This document shows, piece by piece, positions 21,858 to 34,300 of a DNA stretch of 64,000 nt. The notes below the pieces were generated by a model. The model was not told the origin of the DNA. It did no database searches and saw nothing but the letters and a program-made list of their open reading frames with translations. Every line of letters begins with the position of its first letter. Position 1 is the stretch's first letter. This DNA comes from Podochytrium sp. JEL0797 (Eukaryota > Chytridiomycota > Chytridiomycetes > Chytridiales > Chytriomycetaceae), in assembly GCA_027596195.1 (NCBI GenBank), contig JADGJG010000024.1:18536-82535 (forward strand), read 5' to 3'. A program made the position numbers and the translations under genes.

Positions 21858-24800
21858 ATGTTCCCATTCACTGGTGGTGCCAACAAGGACAAGGGCAAGG
21901 GAAGAGCAACCGCGACTCTTCAGAATGATTACATGGACGTTGATCGTGAAAACGAGATTGTATGACTTGGCGTTTACATTCTTTTGGTGATTGTGAATTG
22001 ACTTGTTTTTGTTTTGATTCGAAACAGGAAAACGCGAATGCTTCCGCACTGGCTCTTGGGATTCATTTTTCTCGAAATCCTGATTCTCAGGAACCTGGGT
22101 TCCCGTATGGTTCCAGCTCTGGGTCCGGGTCCGTGTCGGCTTCCGCGGCATCTAATTCCGTCATCCCACCTCAAAAGAAGCGCAAAGTCGCCACAGTAAT
22201 CCTTGACCAGTTCACGAAGCCGAACCAGAAAGCAAACGTTATCAACAACGTGAGTTTACACATTCCCAAGAAACCCCCTGTTTAACTCCGTACTCGTTGA
22301 CCAGTTCAAGAAGCCAAACCCGAAAGCCAACGCGAGCAACAATGTATGCCAAGCACCTTCCACCCCCCTATTAAAATTGTACCAGTACATTGTTTCAGAA
22401 CCAAAGGAATCAACGCGATCGTATTCTTGTACTTTCGACGGCTGTGGGAAAGTGCTCACGTCTGCGAGTGGGATGAAGAGTCATATGAAGAGCCATCCAG
22501 AATTCAACGGCCCGCCTACGGTGAGAAGACTTGATTGCTGTGCTTTATCTTTTGTTGATCACATGTTTCCAGGTGACTGTCGTGGCAGCTTCAGGCGAGA
22601 CGATCAAGTTTTGTTGCTCTGCATGTGACCAATGTCTCGCGACCGCAGCCAACCGTTGGACTCACTTCCAGAAGATGCATGGTGATGATGGTGTAGAGCC
22701 CCTCTTTGTGAGTTGTTTATTTCTTTGTGGTTACAAATGTTCACCCCCCCCCCTTTCAACATTCGACACAGACATTCACGGAAGCTGCCAAGAAAGAGAC
22801 AAAGACTTTTCCTTGTCCCCATTCGACGTGCCCAGAGAAATTCACGTCTGCTAACCAACTCAAGAAGCACCGCCAAAACCGCCACAAGGAGTTTTTTGGA
22901 CCAGCCATCAAGCCACCAGCCGTCCCCAAGAAGCCTCTTTTGATCTTGGAAAGCGTCCATAACTGGATTCACGCTGCTGACAAGGATGAGTTCAAGCCGT
23001 CCGTTCGAGATTTCTACCATTTCTACTTCTCAGCGACTGCCCTCACGGATTCTCGCGCTCTTGCCGCCGAAGGAAAAGCGGCGACACTCAATGTGAGTTA
23101 TTTCATTGAGCAAGGGAGCCAATGAATACGATCAGTTTCTCATTATTGCCCACTGTTTCGCAGGTTACTGCCAAATTGAGCCACGAACAATGCGTCATGA
23201 GGATGAACGACCGTTATCGCGAAATTGTCAAAAAGCAGCCGTACCAAGCCGAGATTTATGTCATCCTCGCGCGACTTGTTGATGAATTCGGTGACTCTGT
23301 CGAGTTTGTCTTGACGTTGGTCCACGCGCTCTGCGACATCAACGGTTTTCGTGGGCCAAAGGCACAACACGGTCTCTTCTGCGACAGTGTCGCTCGTCCT
23401 TCGGCGTCGATTGTGGAGGAATCGAAGGTCCCAGTTTTTGATTTCACTCGCGACAAAATCGAAGTCATCCTCGAAACTTTGCGGGGCTTGGTGGCTGAAC
23501 GTATGCAGCGGTTTACGAACACTGGCGAAGTAGAGCCCAAGATTGAGTGTTTGGTATTGCTGGGGATGGAGCACATTCAAGAATGGTGAGGACTTGGCTT
23601 TTTTTTTGAGAAATTTTTTTTGATTTCGATTTCTCACACCTGCTTTGTTTTCAAGTCCAGGAAACCTTGTTGAAAACATCCAACGCGACTCCATCCAAAA
23701 TATCTGCAAGTCTCGTCCTCCTCTGGCCCTTGGCTCTGGCTCTGCAGCAAGCTGCTCCACTGTGCCCCAGTGCATCCTTGGTTCCGGGTCAGATTCCCAA
23801 AACCCAGTGTCCTCTGGTTCTGCCGCAAGTTGCTCTACTGCACCCCAGTGCAGCCTTGGTCCCACCTCTGCCGCCGCAGCTGACGCGTCTGGGCCCCGCC
23901 AAAAGATTTGCCAAATCAACGGTGATAAATTCATGGGTTCTTGCGTTGTCGGATTTTTCGACGCCACCAAACCAGACGAGGTCTTCACGGTCGTCACTTG
24001 GTCTGATGCTTCCATCCCCACTGCCTCCTGCATCAAGTTGGTCAACGACGTGGCCCAATGTCTCTGTGGCATGCAACCCCCTCCAGAAGATGTGACACTC
24101 GCAATCGGCGAAATCAAGCAGATGTGTGGCTTGGATTTTTCCGCCCCATTCCTCGGTCACCTCACCCCCCAGTTACGCGAAATCAACGACTGCCTCTTTT
24201 CCTACAACTTGTACACGCTGCTGTGCGCTGGTTGCAAATTGGAAGGTGTTGCTGCCATTGGGAGAGACGCGCAGGACTTCTGGGGTGTTGGAGGGCAATT
24301 CTCCGCGAAGGAGGACCAAGGGTGGTTTGGGAGGATGCAAGAGTTCCAAGTGCATGTGTCATCGTACCTCCACAACGCCACGCTGAGCTACACCCCGGAC
24401 TTGAAGGACTCGCTCGCTGGGAAGCAGGGTTTCACACCGTCGATGAAGCGAGTCGTCGCTCGAATTCTTCTCGATGAAATTGCCTCGAACCCTGTGCTGT
24501 TCAAGTTGTTCTCCGAACACGACCGTCCAAGCGCGATGCGTCGCGTGTTTTCCCACATGAAGGAGGACATTGTGGGGAATTCTGTGGGCAGTGCGAAATG
24601 GGCGCGGTGCCTCGGGCTCTTCTCGGACTTTGATGATCTTCAAATGCACCGCGCCTCGGACAAGATGGTCGTTGGTTGCATGTGGGGTGGCATGGGGTGG
24701 AACGAGCCCGTCAAATTCGACAAGAAGGAGATGCAAGATATGATCAAGAGTCGAGCTGCTGATGGGATTCGTCTTGGGTTTGGATTCGAGAAAGTTTCGG

Positions 24801-27800
24801 ACAAGAAGCCGGAGAGGAGACACCCCAAGGTGGAGGAGGAGAATGGTTCGGATGAGATTGGGTTGTTTGTTGGTGGTTCTCTGGTCCCGTACGACGAGTT
24901 TTGCAAGATCCACGCGGCAGCTCGAATGCTGGTCGAGTCTGGTGTTGTCCTACATCAAGGGCTCATCAAGGGACTCCAGCGTTTGGACAAGACCCTACAG
25001 TCGTTCCCGAACCTCAAGTTCCTGCATTGCTTGACGAGGACACTGGCTCGGATTCCCAACTGTTTTGCTGTTCCTTGTGCCATAGTTTTTCAGGGCCGGA
25101 CCCAGTCCGGCGTGAGCACCTTGAGCACCATGCTGGATTCTCTCGAGGCGAAAACCAAGTCCATCCCCCAAGAAGCGAAGCTCGAGGCTGTCAAGTTGAA
25201 GCTCGGTGTTTCCAACTTGGAGGATTGGCAAGCAGTCTTGGTTATCCACGAGGACCCCGCAACACGCGTTCGTCAACTCATCAAAAGCTACTTTGTCGTT
25301 CCACGCTCGAGAAATCAGGGCTCCATGACCACGACCCAATTTGATGCAGCATCTGTCGAGCGTATGGTGGGGGCAGGGGTGTTGTTCGAAGGAGGAGGGG
25401 TGATGATTTCTTATTTGGTCGCAGGTGTGAAGTACGTTGGAGTTGTGAAATTGGGCGAGAAGCAGATGGGGAAGCTTCGAGAGGCTGCGGACAAGTATCG
25501 GACAACTTTGGGACCTATCAGTGCGTTTGATTTGAAGTCGAAGGATCCACCAAAGCACTCCAAGGGAGCGGAGGTGTCGGTTGCGATGGATGGTGGTTGG
25601 GAAGATGTGGGAGCTGGTGGGTGGAAGACGGTCGCGCCCGACGCGGGTGCCAAGGTTCGCACAAACTGGCTCGAGTCCGAAGTATCCTTCGAATCCAGCT
25701 CCCCTGTCATTCACATCGGCAAGTCGGTGCACACGTCGTTTCACGACCTCACTGACTTGATCGGCAAGCTGGTCCACTCCGATGTCATCAAATCTCCCTA
25801 CTTTCAACCCAACTGCTCTACTACCACTTTGGCCCTCAACTGCTTTCTGTCCTTGTACAGTCCATACAAACGCATGGATACCAAGACAGTCGATGTCGCA
25901 CCAGTTCGTCGCACGAAAGCGGAGATGGAGGAGTTGTGTGTTGCCGTGAGATCGTTCAAGTCATTTCAGCGATCGGGCGCACTCCCGCAGTCACTCGCGA
26001 GTGTCAAGAATCCATCAGTGACCTTCATGGTGGATCTCAACCACGCGTCCAAGGCAGATGCTGCTCTCACGAGGGTCCACGGAACGGAGGTTGCTGCTTA
26101 CATTCGTGTTCCAGACACCATTAGCGACTTTTTCACGCTCAAAACAAACCGCGACACTCCTGACGACAACTGCAAGCAGACCACCTACCGCAGAGCCACT
26201 CTTGTTGCCGCGTCACCCAAAACGCAGCCGGAAACGTCTCCGAAAACGCCACCCGAAACCAACAAGGTCCGCTTCCACCCCAAGGACCGTCACTCTTTGT
26301 CGATCGGAAAGATTGTCTTGGGAGCGGCGCAACTCATGTTCAAAGCGCTCAAGGTGATCCAGCCTCCACACCTACGACTGCTACCTGTGAAGAAGAATGC
26401 GAAGGAGAAGGAGAAGGAAAAGGCGAAGGAGAATTCGAACAGTTTCTCTCTTCTTGGTTTGTGTAATTTTATTCGGATTCTTTTGTTGCAACACTGTCTG
26501 ATGATGAATATCTGGCTCTTTTTTGCAGCCGATGACGACGTTATGCCCACAGATCAGGCCCATTCCACCGACAGGTCAAACGAGAACCGTTGCTCTCTTC
26601 TTGGTTTGTGTGATTTTTATTCGGATTCTTTTGCTGCAACACTTTCTGATGTCACGAATTCCTTGTTCTTTTTGCAGTCGATGACAACGCCATGTCCACG
26701 GATCTGGCTGATTCCACTGACAAGCCAACCAAGAAGCTTGGAACTCCGATTCCTAAGGCGCCACATGGTTTGTCTTGTTGATTCTTTTTGATTTGGTTTC
26801 GTTGACTCAATGCTAATTCTGTTTTTTCCCAGCGCCACCTTCCGTGCCTCTCGCTGAGCCCGCTGATACCAGCGCTGAACGTTCAACGACGCTCGAGGAC
26901 ATGCATACGCATTACGTGATGCCCGGGAATCACGAGGCGAATACGGTGTTGGGGATCTCTGGGGGTCTCATTTTCACGGGTGCGTGCGTTTTTGACATGT
27001 CATTTTTTTATTTACAAACAAACGGTCTGATGCAAACTCCCTTTCCACAGTGTCAGCCAACAACTTTACGTTGCTGAATTCTGAGGCCCATGTCGACAAG
27101 AAAAAGAACAAGAAAAAGAAAGCGAACATGATGGACGTTGATGTGAACGAGGCGGAGGCTCATGTTGAGGCAATTGATGCTGTCGATGCCGCTTTGGCAA
27201 ATGCGCCCGTGATGCCTGTGAACGCGGGTTCCGAGTCGAATCCGGTGTGCACGAAGATTGTCAAACTGGAGGAAACGTATGGAGCGAGTCTCGCCATCGC
27301 CGGGTCCGTGACGGACCTCCGCGAGTTCAACGACCGGATCGTTCGGAAGGTTCTGTTGATGGGAGATGCCGCGAACGGAGAAACGATTTCCGTTAACTGC
27401 AGCACCGGTGTCGTGGAGGTCGAGCAAGTCGGTGCAGCAGCTCCAGTGGAACACGAATTCGTGCGGGTCTTAAAGGACTTTGTCGGGAAGAGGGGGGTTC
27501 TTGCGAGTTTGAAACCATTGGACAAGTTGGCGTTCGAAACTCTCGCGAGTGCCTCCGTTGACGCGAATGAGTTACTTGGGATTCTGAGGATATCTGTCAG
27601 AGACTCTCGTCTGCTTGCCTTTGTCCAGTTTGTGTACAGCTTGGAGGACATTGACCATGCCGACAGCAGCACGCTCAGCCTCGTCTCCATGATTGCCCTC
27701 TTGACCAGCACCAGCAACACTCTGATCAAGTCCATCTCCGTGTCCAACAACTCTCCATCTGTTCACGAAGCCACGATCCGCGATCTGTTGGCCTCTGGAG

Positions 27801-30800
27801 TTCCATTCCTTGTCGTGCCGTCCCACAACGGAGTTTCTGTCGTCTTCAAGTACCTATGTGGTGACATGAAACCCGTCGAGTTGGCGTGCCGTTTGATTCG
27901 GGAGGCTGTTTCCCAGATGCAAATCATTTGCGGGTTGACGGTCGCGGAAGTTGCTGCGGTGGAGAGTGTTTTACGCGCGTCAAGCGGGCCAGCATTGGAT
28001 CCCTTGAGTTTGAGAGGCTCGCAGTTGAAGGAGTTTGCGAAAGCGCTGGATTTGAAGCTGTTGGGGGGGGAATCTGCAGAGAGGATGACGACAAGGGTGT
28101 TCCGATTCTTTGACAAGGAGATGTTGAGGCTGCAGGGCGAAGGCATCAATGTCGAAACTCATCGCGAGGCTGCCGTGAAGGAGGCTGTTGATTTGTTGGT
28201 CTCCAAGACGCATGAGCCGTTGTTCCAAGCCACTTTGGACGTTACGGTGCATGTCACGGAACCCGGCGAGTTTGATCCTCTCCTCTCCTTCCACGTCAAG
28301 TACTCCAACATGTCTGAAGTCATGGCCAAAAGCACTTCCATGCTGCTCACCCGCGAGCCTTTGGATGAGATTGCAAAACTCAACTTTGTCTCCAAACCAC
28401 CCCAGTATGAGTGCCGCTACCCCACTTGCTGCAAAGACTCTGCTGGGAAGGAAAAGAAACCGCCAAGCTTTACCACCTTGTCAAACTGCAAACAACATAT
28501 CATGAGACATCGGGAAAGGGAGGAACCTGGCTCTGTGCGCCCGAATCCGGAGTATGTGAAATTGGACCCCCCAGCACCGAATACGCCGCCTGCTGTTGGA
28601 GGAGATGCGATGGACGTGGATGGAGTCGAAGTCGGGGGTGGTGCTAGTGCGGGTGGTCCAGTTGCCAAGGATGCCAAGCCTCTTCAAACGACTCTCAACG
28701 TCCTTGTGTCCAAGTCTGGGTCTGACGCCATGTTTGGAATCTTGAACACTGCCGCCTCGTTTGACGTCAAGCCTTCCGACATTCCCGACAAGGTGGCCCA
28801 GTTTGCGTCTCGCACAAACCACCATTGGAATCTCTCTGTGCTCAACCGTAGCAACAACAACAAGTCTGAAGCACCCGCCATTTCCGCTGAAGAAGTCAAG
28901 CTCAACAGGCCGTACAGGATGTCTGCTTTGGAGGCGGACAAGATTTTCGACTTTGCCAGATTTGGGGAGTGGACATTGAACCATTTGTTGTCGGCAAAGC
29001 ACGGGTTTACGAATCTTTTGGCCGACGGGGAGAACAAGAGAGAGACGGATTTGTTCTCCGCCATTCATCGCAACAACATCAAGTCGGACTTTGGGAACTT
29101 CAAGGACAAGCTGCTGAAGGCGAAAGGTATTTTGATTCTGTATTCGTTGCGTTTTATTGGACTCTCTTCTTACACTTAATCCACACGCAGACAACAAACC
29201 CGTGATCGAAAAACTCCGCAGTTTCCATCGCTCGAACTACATCAACGGTCGACGGATTTTCGGACTTCCACCGCAACAGTTCCACCTCACGCCTGTCAAC
29301 AACATTTCGGTCGAGTTCAAGGGCCACGATGGATTCCACGAGCTCAAGAGCACGAAAGCGCGCGACGTCTGCTACACTGACTCCTGGGCTGGTGGAAAGA
29401 AACTGCGGTCCAAAATCGAGGCGCAAAAAGTCCGCGTCACGCTTGCCGTTCCTTTGTCCAAACCCCGAATCACGATTGAGATGAATGTCGATGGACATCA
29501 GCAGCCAAAGAACCTCGAGACAGTGGTGGACCAGTATCTGAATCTGGTGCGAGGAGAGAATCAGGACTTTGATTTCGCCTCGGCGCAAGTCATGTTCTGC
29601 CCAGAGACCAACCAACTGCGGTTTCACGTTCCCATGAAGCCCAACGACTCGAAACGCGCTCTGCCGAATCCAGTGGAAGTGAAGCCTCTCGCTAAGCACA
29701 CGTGCAGTGGCAACTGCCTGGACTGCATCAAGATTCGGACGGACTTCAAGGAGCGGACGGTGAAGGAAGGCTCGTTCGAACCGTTCCGATTCGAGAAGCA
29801 TGGTGAGTTTGTGCATCCTGGTCTCAAGGGGTTCAATGGGATGGGGATGTTGCGGGTGAAGCTGAGCGGGAACCAGTGGAACGCCTCGGACAAGAGTGCA
29901 GTGGGTGCGGACATTGGGCACCACACGCCATACCTGATGTGCGACACGGCGCTCAACTTTTTTGAATTCGGACGTGAGGGTGCGCAGCAGTTGCCGTACT
30001 TGTTGCAGTGTCGCTCGGCGTGCCAGTCGTTGCTGGACAAGGGTATCAACACGACGGCGGCTGTGGTGGAGGCGACTCGGAAGGCTGCTGAAGCGCGGCT
30101 GAAGCGGGACAACGGCAAGGCTTTACCTGCGGAGGATCGCGCGAAGCTCGAGACGGCAGTGGTGAAGGCGGCGGAGGACTTGGCCAAGGAGCGAAAGACG
30201 GCCAAGGAGCGCATCGACAAGGACGCCGAGGACGAGCAGCGCAAGAACCAGGTCGCCTACGACGAGCTGCGCAAGGCCAAGTTCGCTCAGCACTATCGCG
30301 CGCGCGTGGGTCACAACGGGCGCGAGCCGCCCACGCACGTGCACATCGGACCCTTCGTGCCGCGCTCGTTGTCGGCCCGCATTGCCTTGTACGACAAGAA
30401 GATTGACGCGTTTGCTGCCAGGCTGAAGGACGTGGTTGTGCGCTTCACAAGTGTGTTTGACGTGGTGGCGTTTCCGGACTACAAAGTATTTTTATTTTCT
30501 GTTTTTTCTGATTAGTGGATCCGTGTAATCTACCCTGATACTTTCCATACTCACTTTCTACTACACACAGACAAACACTGCGTTCAAGCGACTCGGCTTC
30601 GCGAGTATTCGTGACGCCGTCAAGCGCGAGAAGGACAAGCGCGGAGGGCTGTTTGTTCTGATCAACGAGGCCTTCACGACGTGTCTGTGTCCCCTCTGCG
30701 GCAGCGACTCGAATCCGGGCCGAAGCCGGTATTTCATATGCACCGATCCCGCCTGTGGCTTCCGCTGCGACCGTGACTCCAAGTCCGCCCTGCTCATCCT

Positions 30801-30888
30801 CCTGATGTTGCTCCTCGTTCCAAAGACGAAAAGTTTAGCCAGTTCCCCAGTTGACGTCTTCGAAAGGCAGGGTTCCAATCGATTTTAA
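21858..30888 (+). CDS. giant Fanzor (eukaryotic TnpB-like RNA-guided nuclease) fused to C2H2 fingers, copy 1
   Basis: Exons: 21858-21959, 22028-22249, 22305-22343, 22386-22520, 22573-22707, 22772-23092, 23164-23585, 23656-26456, 26529-26603, 26678-26767, 26833-26979, 27051-29126, 29191-30485, 30571-30888. All phases agree, giving 2,725 codons. C2H2 fingers lie near residues 136-158, 181-202 and 226-248, with another C..C..H..H near 28411-28512. The middle is unrecognised. The C-terminus is Fanzor: RuvC-I GADIG (Asp 29910-29912), the alternative Glu in NEAFTT (30667-30669), a zinc ribbon CPLC...CTDPAC, and RuvC-III CDRDSKSA (Asp 30775-30777). Fanzors are RNA-guided DNA nucleases related to TnpB. 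A bipartite PKKKRKV-like basic string near 22167 suggests nuclear entry. Usual Fanzors are several times smaller. Two adjacent genes remain an alternative model, but no stop separates them. Confidence 0.8.
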
Positions 30889-30960
30889 TCGTGAGTTGAA
30901 CTTTTTTTTCGTTTCTCGAAGCCAAAAAATAATGTTCTTCCCCCCCATCTTGCACAGTCA
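30889..30960 (+). ncRNA. candidate Fanzor guide-RNA scaffold at the right end of copy 1
   Basis: Only 72 bp separate the Fanzor stop from the element end. In Fanzor and TnpB systems the guide RNA is commonly transcribed across the right end, overlapping the 3' part of the gene, with the guide taken from flanking DNA. This segment is the only non-coding DNA at that end and is identical in copy 2. No transcript evidence is available, and the upstream limit of any RNA is unknown. Confidence 0.3.
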
Positions 30961-31390
30961 GTACTGTCCCATATTATTGAACGGAGTGCGTCGTTTTCCC
31001 ATCTTTTTTTTGTATTTTCAGTATCGCACAATGGGGGTTTGGAGAAGGAAATTATGAGACAATGGATTGTGAAAATAAGTTGGACCCCATCAGATCAAGA
31101 CCATCAGAGCTGTTTCTTCTCATCTCTGCGAATCTCCGCCATACACGGGCTGGCAAGTCTGGAAGAGTCGAGACCGGCACAAGAAACCTGTGGCAAAATA
31201 AGATTGCCTCAACAGCAGGCCTAAACAGCCTCGCTGCTTAGGGTCTATTGTGCCGCCTCTTCTTTGATGGACTTGCCAACGCGTTGATTTGCGAATCTGT
31301 TAACCCTTAAAATGGGGGTTTTCATTTTCGAAGCTTCCCACGACACAGCATATCGTGTGAATTTTAAAAATATTCCTCGTCAAAGCCAAC

Positions 31391-34300
31391 ATGTTCCCAT
31401 TCACTGGTGGTGCCAACAAGGACAAGGGCAAGGGAAGAGCAACCGCGACTCTTCAGAATGATTACATGGACGTTGATCGTGAAAACGAGATTGTATGACT
31501 TGGCGTTTACATTCTTTTGGTGATTGTGAATTGACTTGTTTTTGTTTTGATTCGAAACAGGAAAACGCGAATGCTTCCGCACTGGCTCTTGGGATTCATT
31601 TTTCTCGAAATCCTGATTCTCAGGAACCTGGGTTCCCGTATGGTTCCAGCTCTGGGTCCGGGTCCGTGTCGGCTTCCGCGGCATCTAATTCCGTCATCCC
31701 ACCTCAAAAGAAGCGCAAAGTCGCCACAGTAATCCTTGACCAGTTCACGAAGCCGAACCAGAAAGCAAACGTTATCAACAACGTGAGTTTACACATTCCC
31801 AAGACCCCCCCCCCTCCATGCCCCTGTTTAACTCCGTACTCGTTGACCAGTTCAAGAAGCCAAACCCGAAAGCCAACGCGAGCAACAATGTATGCCAAGC
31901 ACCTTCCACCCCCCACTTAAAAATGTACCAGTACATTGTTTCAGAACCAAAGGAATCAACGCGATCGTATTCTTGTACTTTCGACGGCTGTGGGAAAGTG
32001 CTCACGTCTGCGAGTGGGATGAAGAGTCATATGAAGAGCCATCCAGAATTCAACGGCCCGCCTACGGTGAGAAGACTTGATTGCTGTGCTTTATCTTTTG
32101 TTGATCACATGTTTCCAGGTGACTGTCGTGGCAGCTTCAGGCGAGACGATCAAGTTTTGTTGCTCTGCATGTGACCAATGTCTCGCGACCGCAGCCAACC
32201 GTTGGACTCACTTCCAGAAGATGCATGGTGATGATGGTGTAGAGCCCCTCTTTGTGAGTTGTTTATTTCTTTGTGGTTACAAATGTTCACCCCCCCCCCT
32301 TTCAACATTCGACACAGACATTCACGGAAGCTGCCAAGAAAGAGACAAAGACTTTTCCTTGTCCCCATTCGACGTGCCCAGAGAAATTCACGTCTGCTAA
32401 CCAACTCAAGAAGCACCGCCAAAACCGCCACAAGGAGTTTTTTGGACCAGCCATCAAGCCACCAGCCGTCCCCAAGAAGCCTCTTTTGATCTTGGAAAGC
32501 GTCCATAACTGGATTCACGCTGCTGACAAGGATGAGTTCAAGCCGTCCGTTCGAGATTTCTACCATTTCTACTTCTCAGCGACTGCCCTCACGGATTCTC
32601 GCGCTCTTGCCGCCGAAGGAAAAGCGGCGACACTCAATGTGAGTTATTTCATTGAGCAAGGGAGCCAATGAATACGATCAGTTTCTCATTATTGCCCACT
32701 GTTTCGCAGGTTACTGCCAAATTGAGCCACGAACAATGCGTCATGAGGATGAACGACCGTTATCGCGAAATTGTCAAAAAGCAGCCGTACCAAGCCGAGA
32801 TTTATGTCATCCTCGCGCGACTTGTTGATGAATTCGGTGACTCTGTCGAGTTTGTCTTGACGTTGGTCCACGCGCTCTGCGACATCAACGGTTTTCGTGG
32901 GCCAAAGGCACAACACGGTCTCTTCTGCGACAGTGTCGCTCGTCCTTCGGCGTCGATTGTGGAGGAATCGAAGGTCCCAGTTTTTGATTTCACTCGCGAC
33001 AAAATCGAAGTCATCCTCGAAACTTTGCGGGGCTTGGTGGCTGAACGTATGCAGCGGTTTACGAACACTGGCGAAGTAGAGCCCAAGATTGAGTGTTTGG
33101 TATTGCTGGGGATGGAGCACATTCAAGAATGGTGAGGACTTGGCTTTTTTTTTGAGAAATTTTTTTTGATTTCGATTTCTCACACCTGCTTTGTTTTCAA
33201 GTCCAGGAAACCTTGTTGAAAACATCCAACGCGACTCCATCCAAAATATCTGCAAGTCTCGTCCTCCTCTGGCCCTTGGCTCTGGCTCTGCAGCAAGCTG
33301 CTCCACTGTGCCCCAGTGCATCCTTGGTTCCGGGTCAGATTCCCAAAACCCAGTGTCCTCTGGTTCTGCCGCAAGTTGCTCTACTGCACCCCAGTGCAGC
33401 CTTGGTCCCACCTCTGCCGCCGCAGCTGACGCGTCTGGGCCCCGCCAAAAGATTTGCCAAATCAACGGTGATAAATTCATGGGTTCTTGCGTTGTCGGAT
33501 TTTTCGACGCCACCAAACCAGACGAGGTCTTCACGGTCGTCACTTGGTCTGATGCTTCCATCCCCACTGCCTCCTGCATCAAGTTGGTCAACGACGTGGC
33601 CCAATGTCTCTGTGGCATGCAACCCCCTCCAGAAGATGTGACACTCGCAATCGGCGAAATCAAGCAGATGTGTGGCTTGGATTTTTCCGCCCCATTCCTC
33701 GGTCACCTCACCCCCCAGTTACGCGAAATCAACGACTGCCTCTTTTCCTACAACTTGTACACGCTGCTGTGCGCTGGTTGCAAATTGGAAGGTGTTGCTG
33801 CCATTGGGAGAGACGCGCAGGACTTCTGGGGTGTTGGAGGGCAATTCTCCGCGAAGGAGGACCAAGGGTGGTTTGGGAGGATGCAAGAGTTCCAAGTGCA
33901 TGTGTCATCGTACCTCCACAACGCCACGCTGAGCTACACCCCGGACTTGAAGGACTCGCTCGCTGGGAAGCAGGGTTTCACACCGTCGATGAAGCGAGTC
34001 GTCGCTCGAATTCTTCTCGATGAAATTGCCTCGAACCCTGTGCTGTTCAAGTTGTTCTCCGAACACGACCGTCCAAGCGCGATGCGTCGCGTGTTTTCCC
34101 ACATGAAGGAGGACATTGTGGGGAATTCTGTGGGCAGTGCGAAATGGGCGCGGTGCCTCGGGCTCTTCTCGGACTTTGATGATCTTCAAATGCACCGCGC
34201 CTCGGACAAGATGGTCGTTGGTTGCATGTGGGGTGGCATGGGGTGGAACGAGCCCGTCAAATTCGACAAGAAGGAGATGCAAGATATGATCAAGAGTCGA

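Larger units (their letters stand above)
21428..30960 (+). mobile_element. Fanzor-encoding element, copy 1
   Basis: A 9.5-kb unit repeated directly at 30961-40506 with about ten base changes and one 13-bp difference (in intron 2). Boundaries come from where the two copies stop matching. GTAC precedes copy 1 (21428-21431), stands between the copies (30961-30964), and lies one base after copy 2 (40508-40511). It could be a 4-bp target-site duplication or a recombination core. The termini start TGTCCC and end CACAGTCA and have no convincing long inverted repeats. The only gene is the 14-exon Fanzor gene. No separate transposase, Rep/helicase or tyrosine recombinase is recognisable by eye. Confidence 0.8.

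Noticed and set aside
23143..24117. 324-residue minus-strand open frame, repeated at 32689-33663
   Set aside because: Antisense shadow of Fanzor exons 7-8, where the plus strand has phased exons and consensus splice sites.
21858..30888. Bacterial TnpB contamination
   Set aside because: Thirteen spliceosomal introns, nuclear-type basic motif and C2H2 fingers; the Glu position is Fanzor-like.
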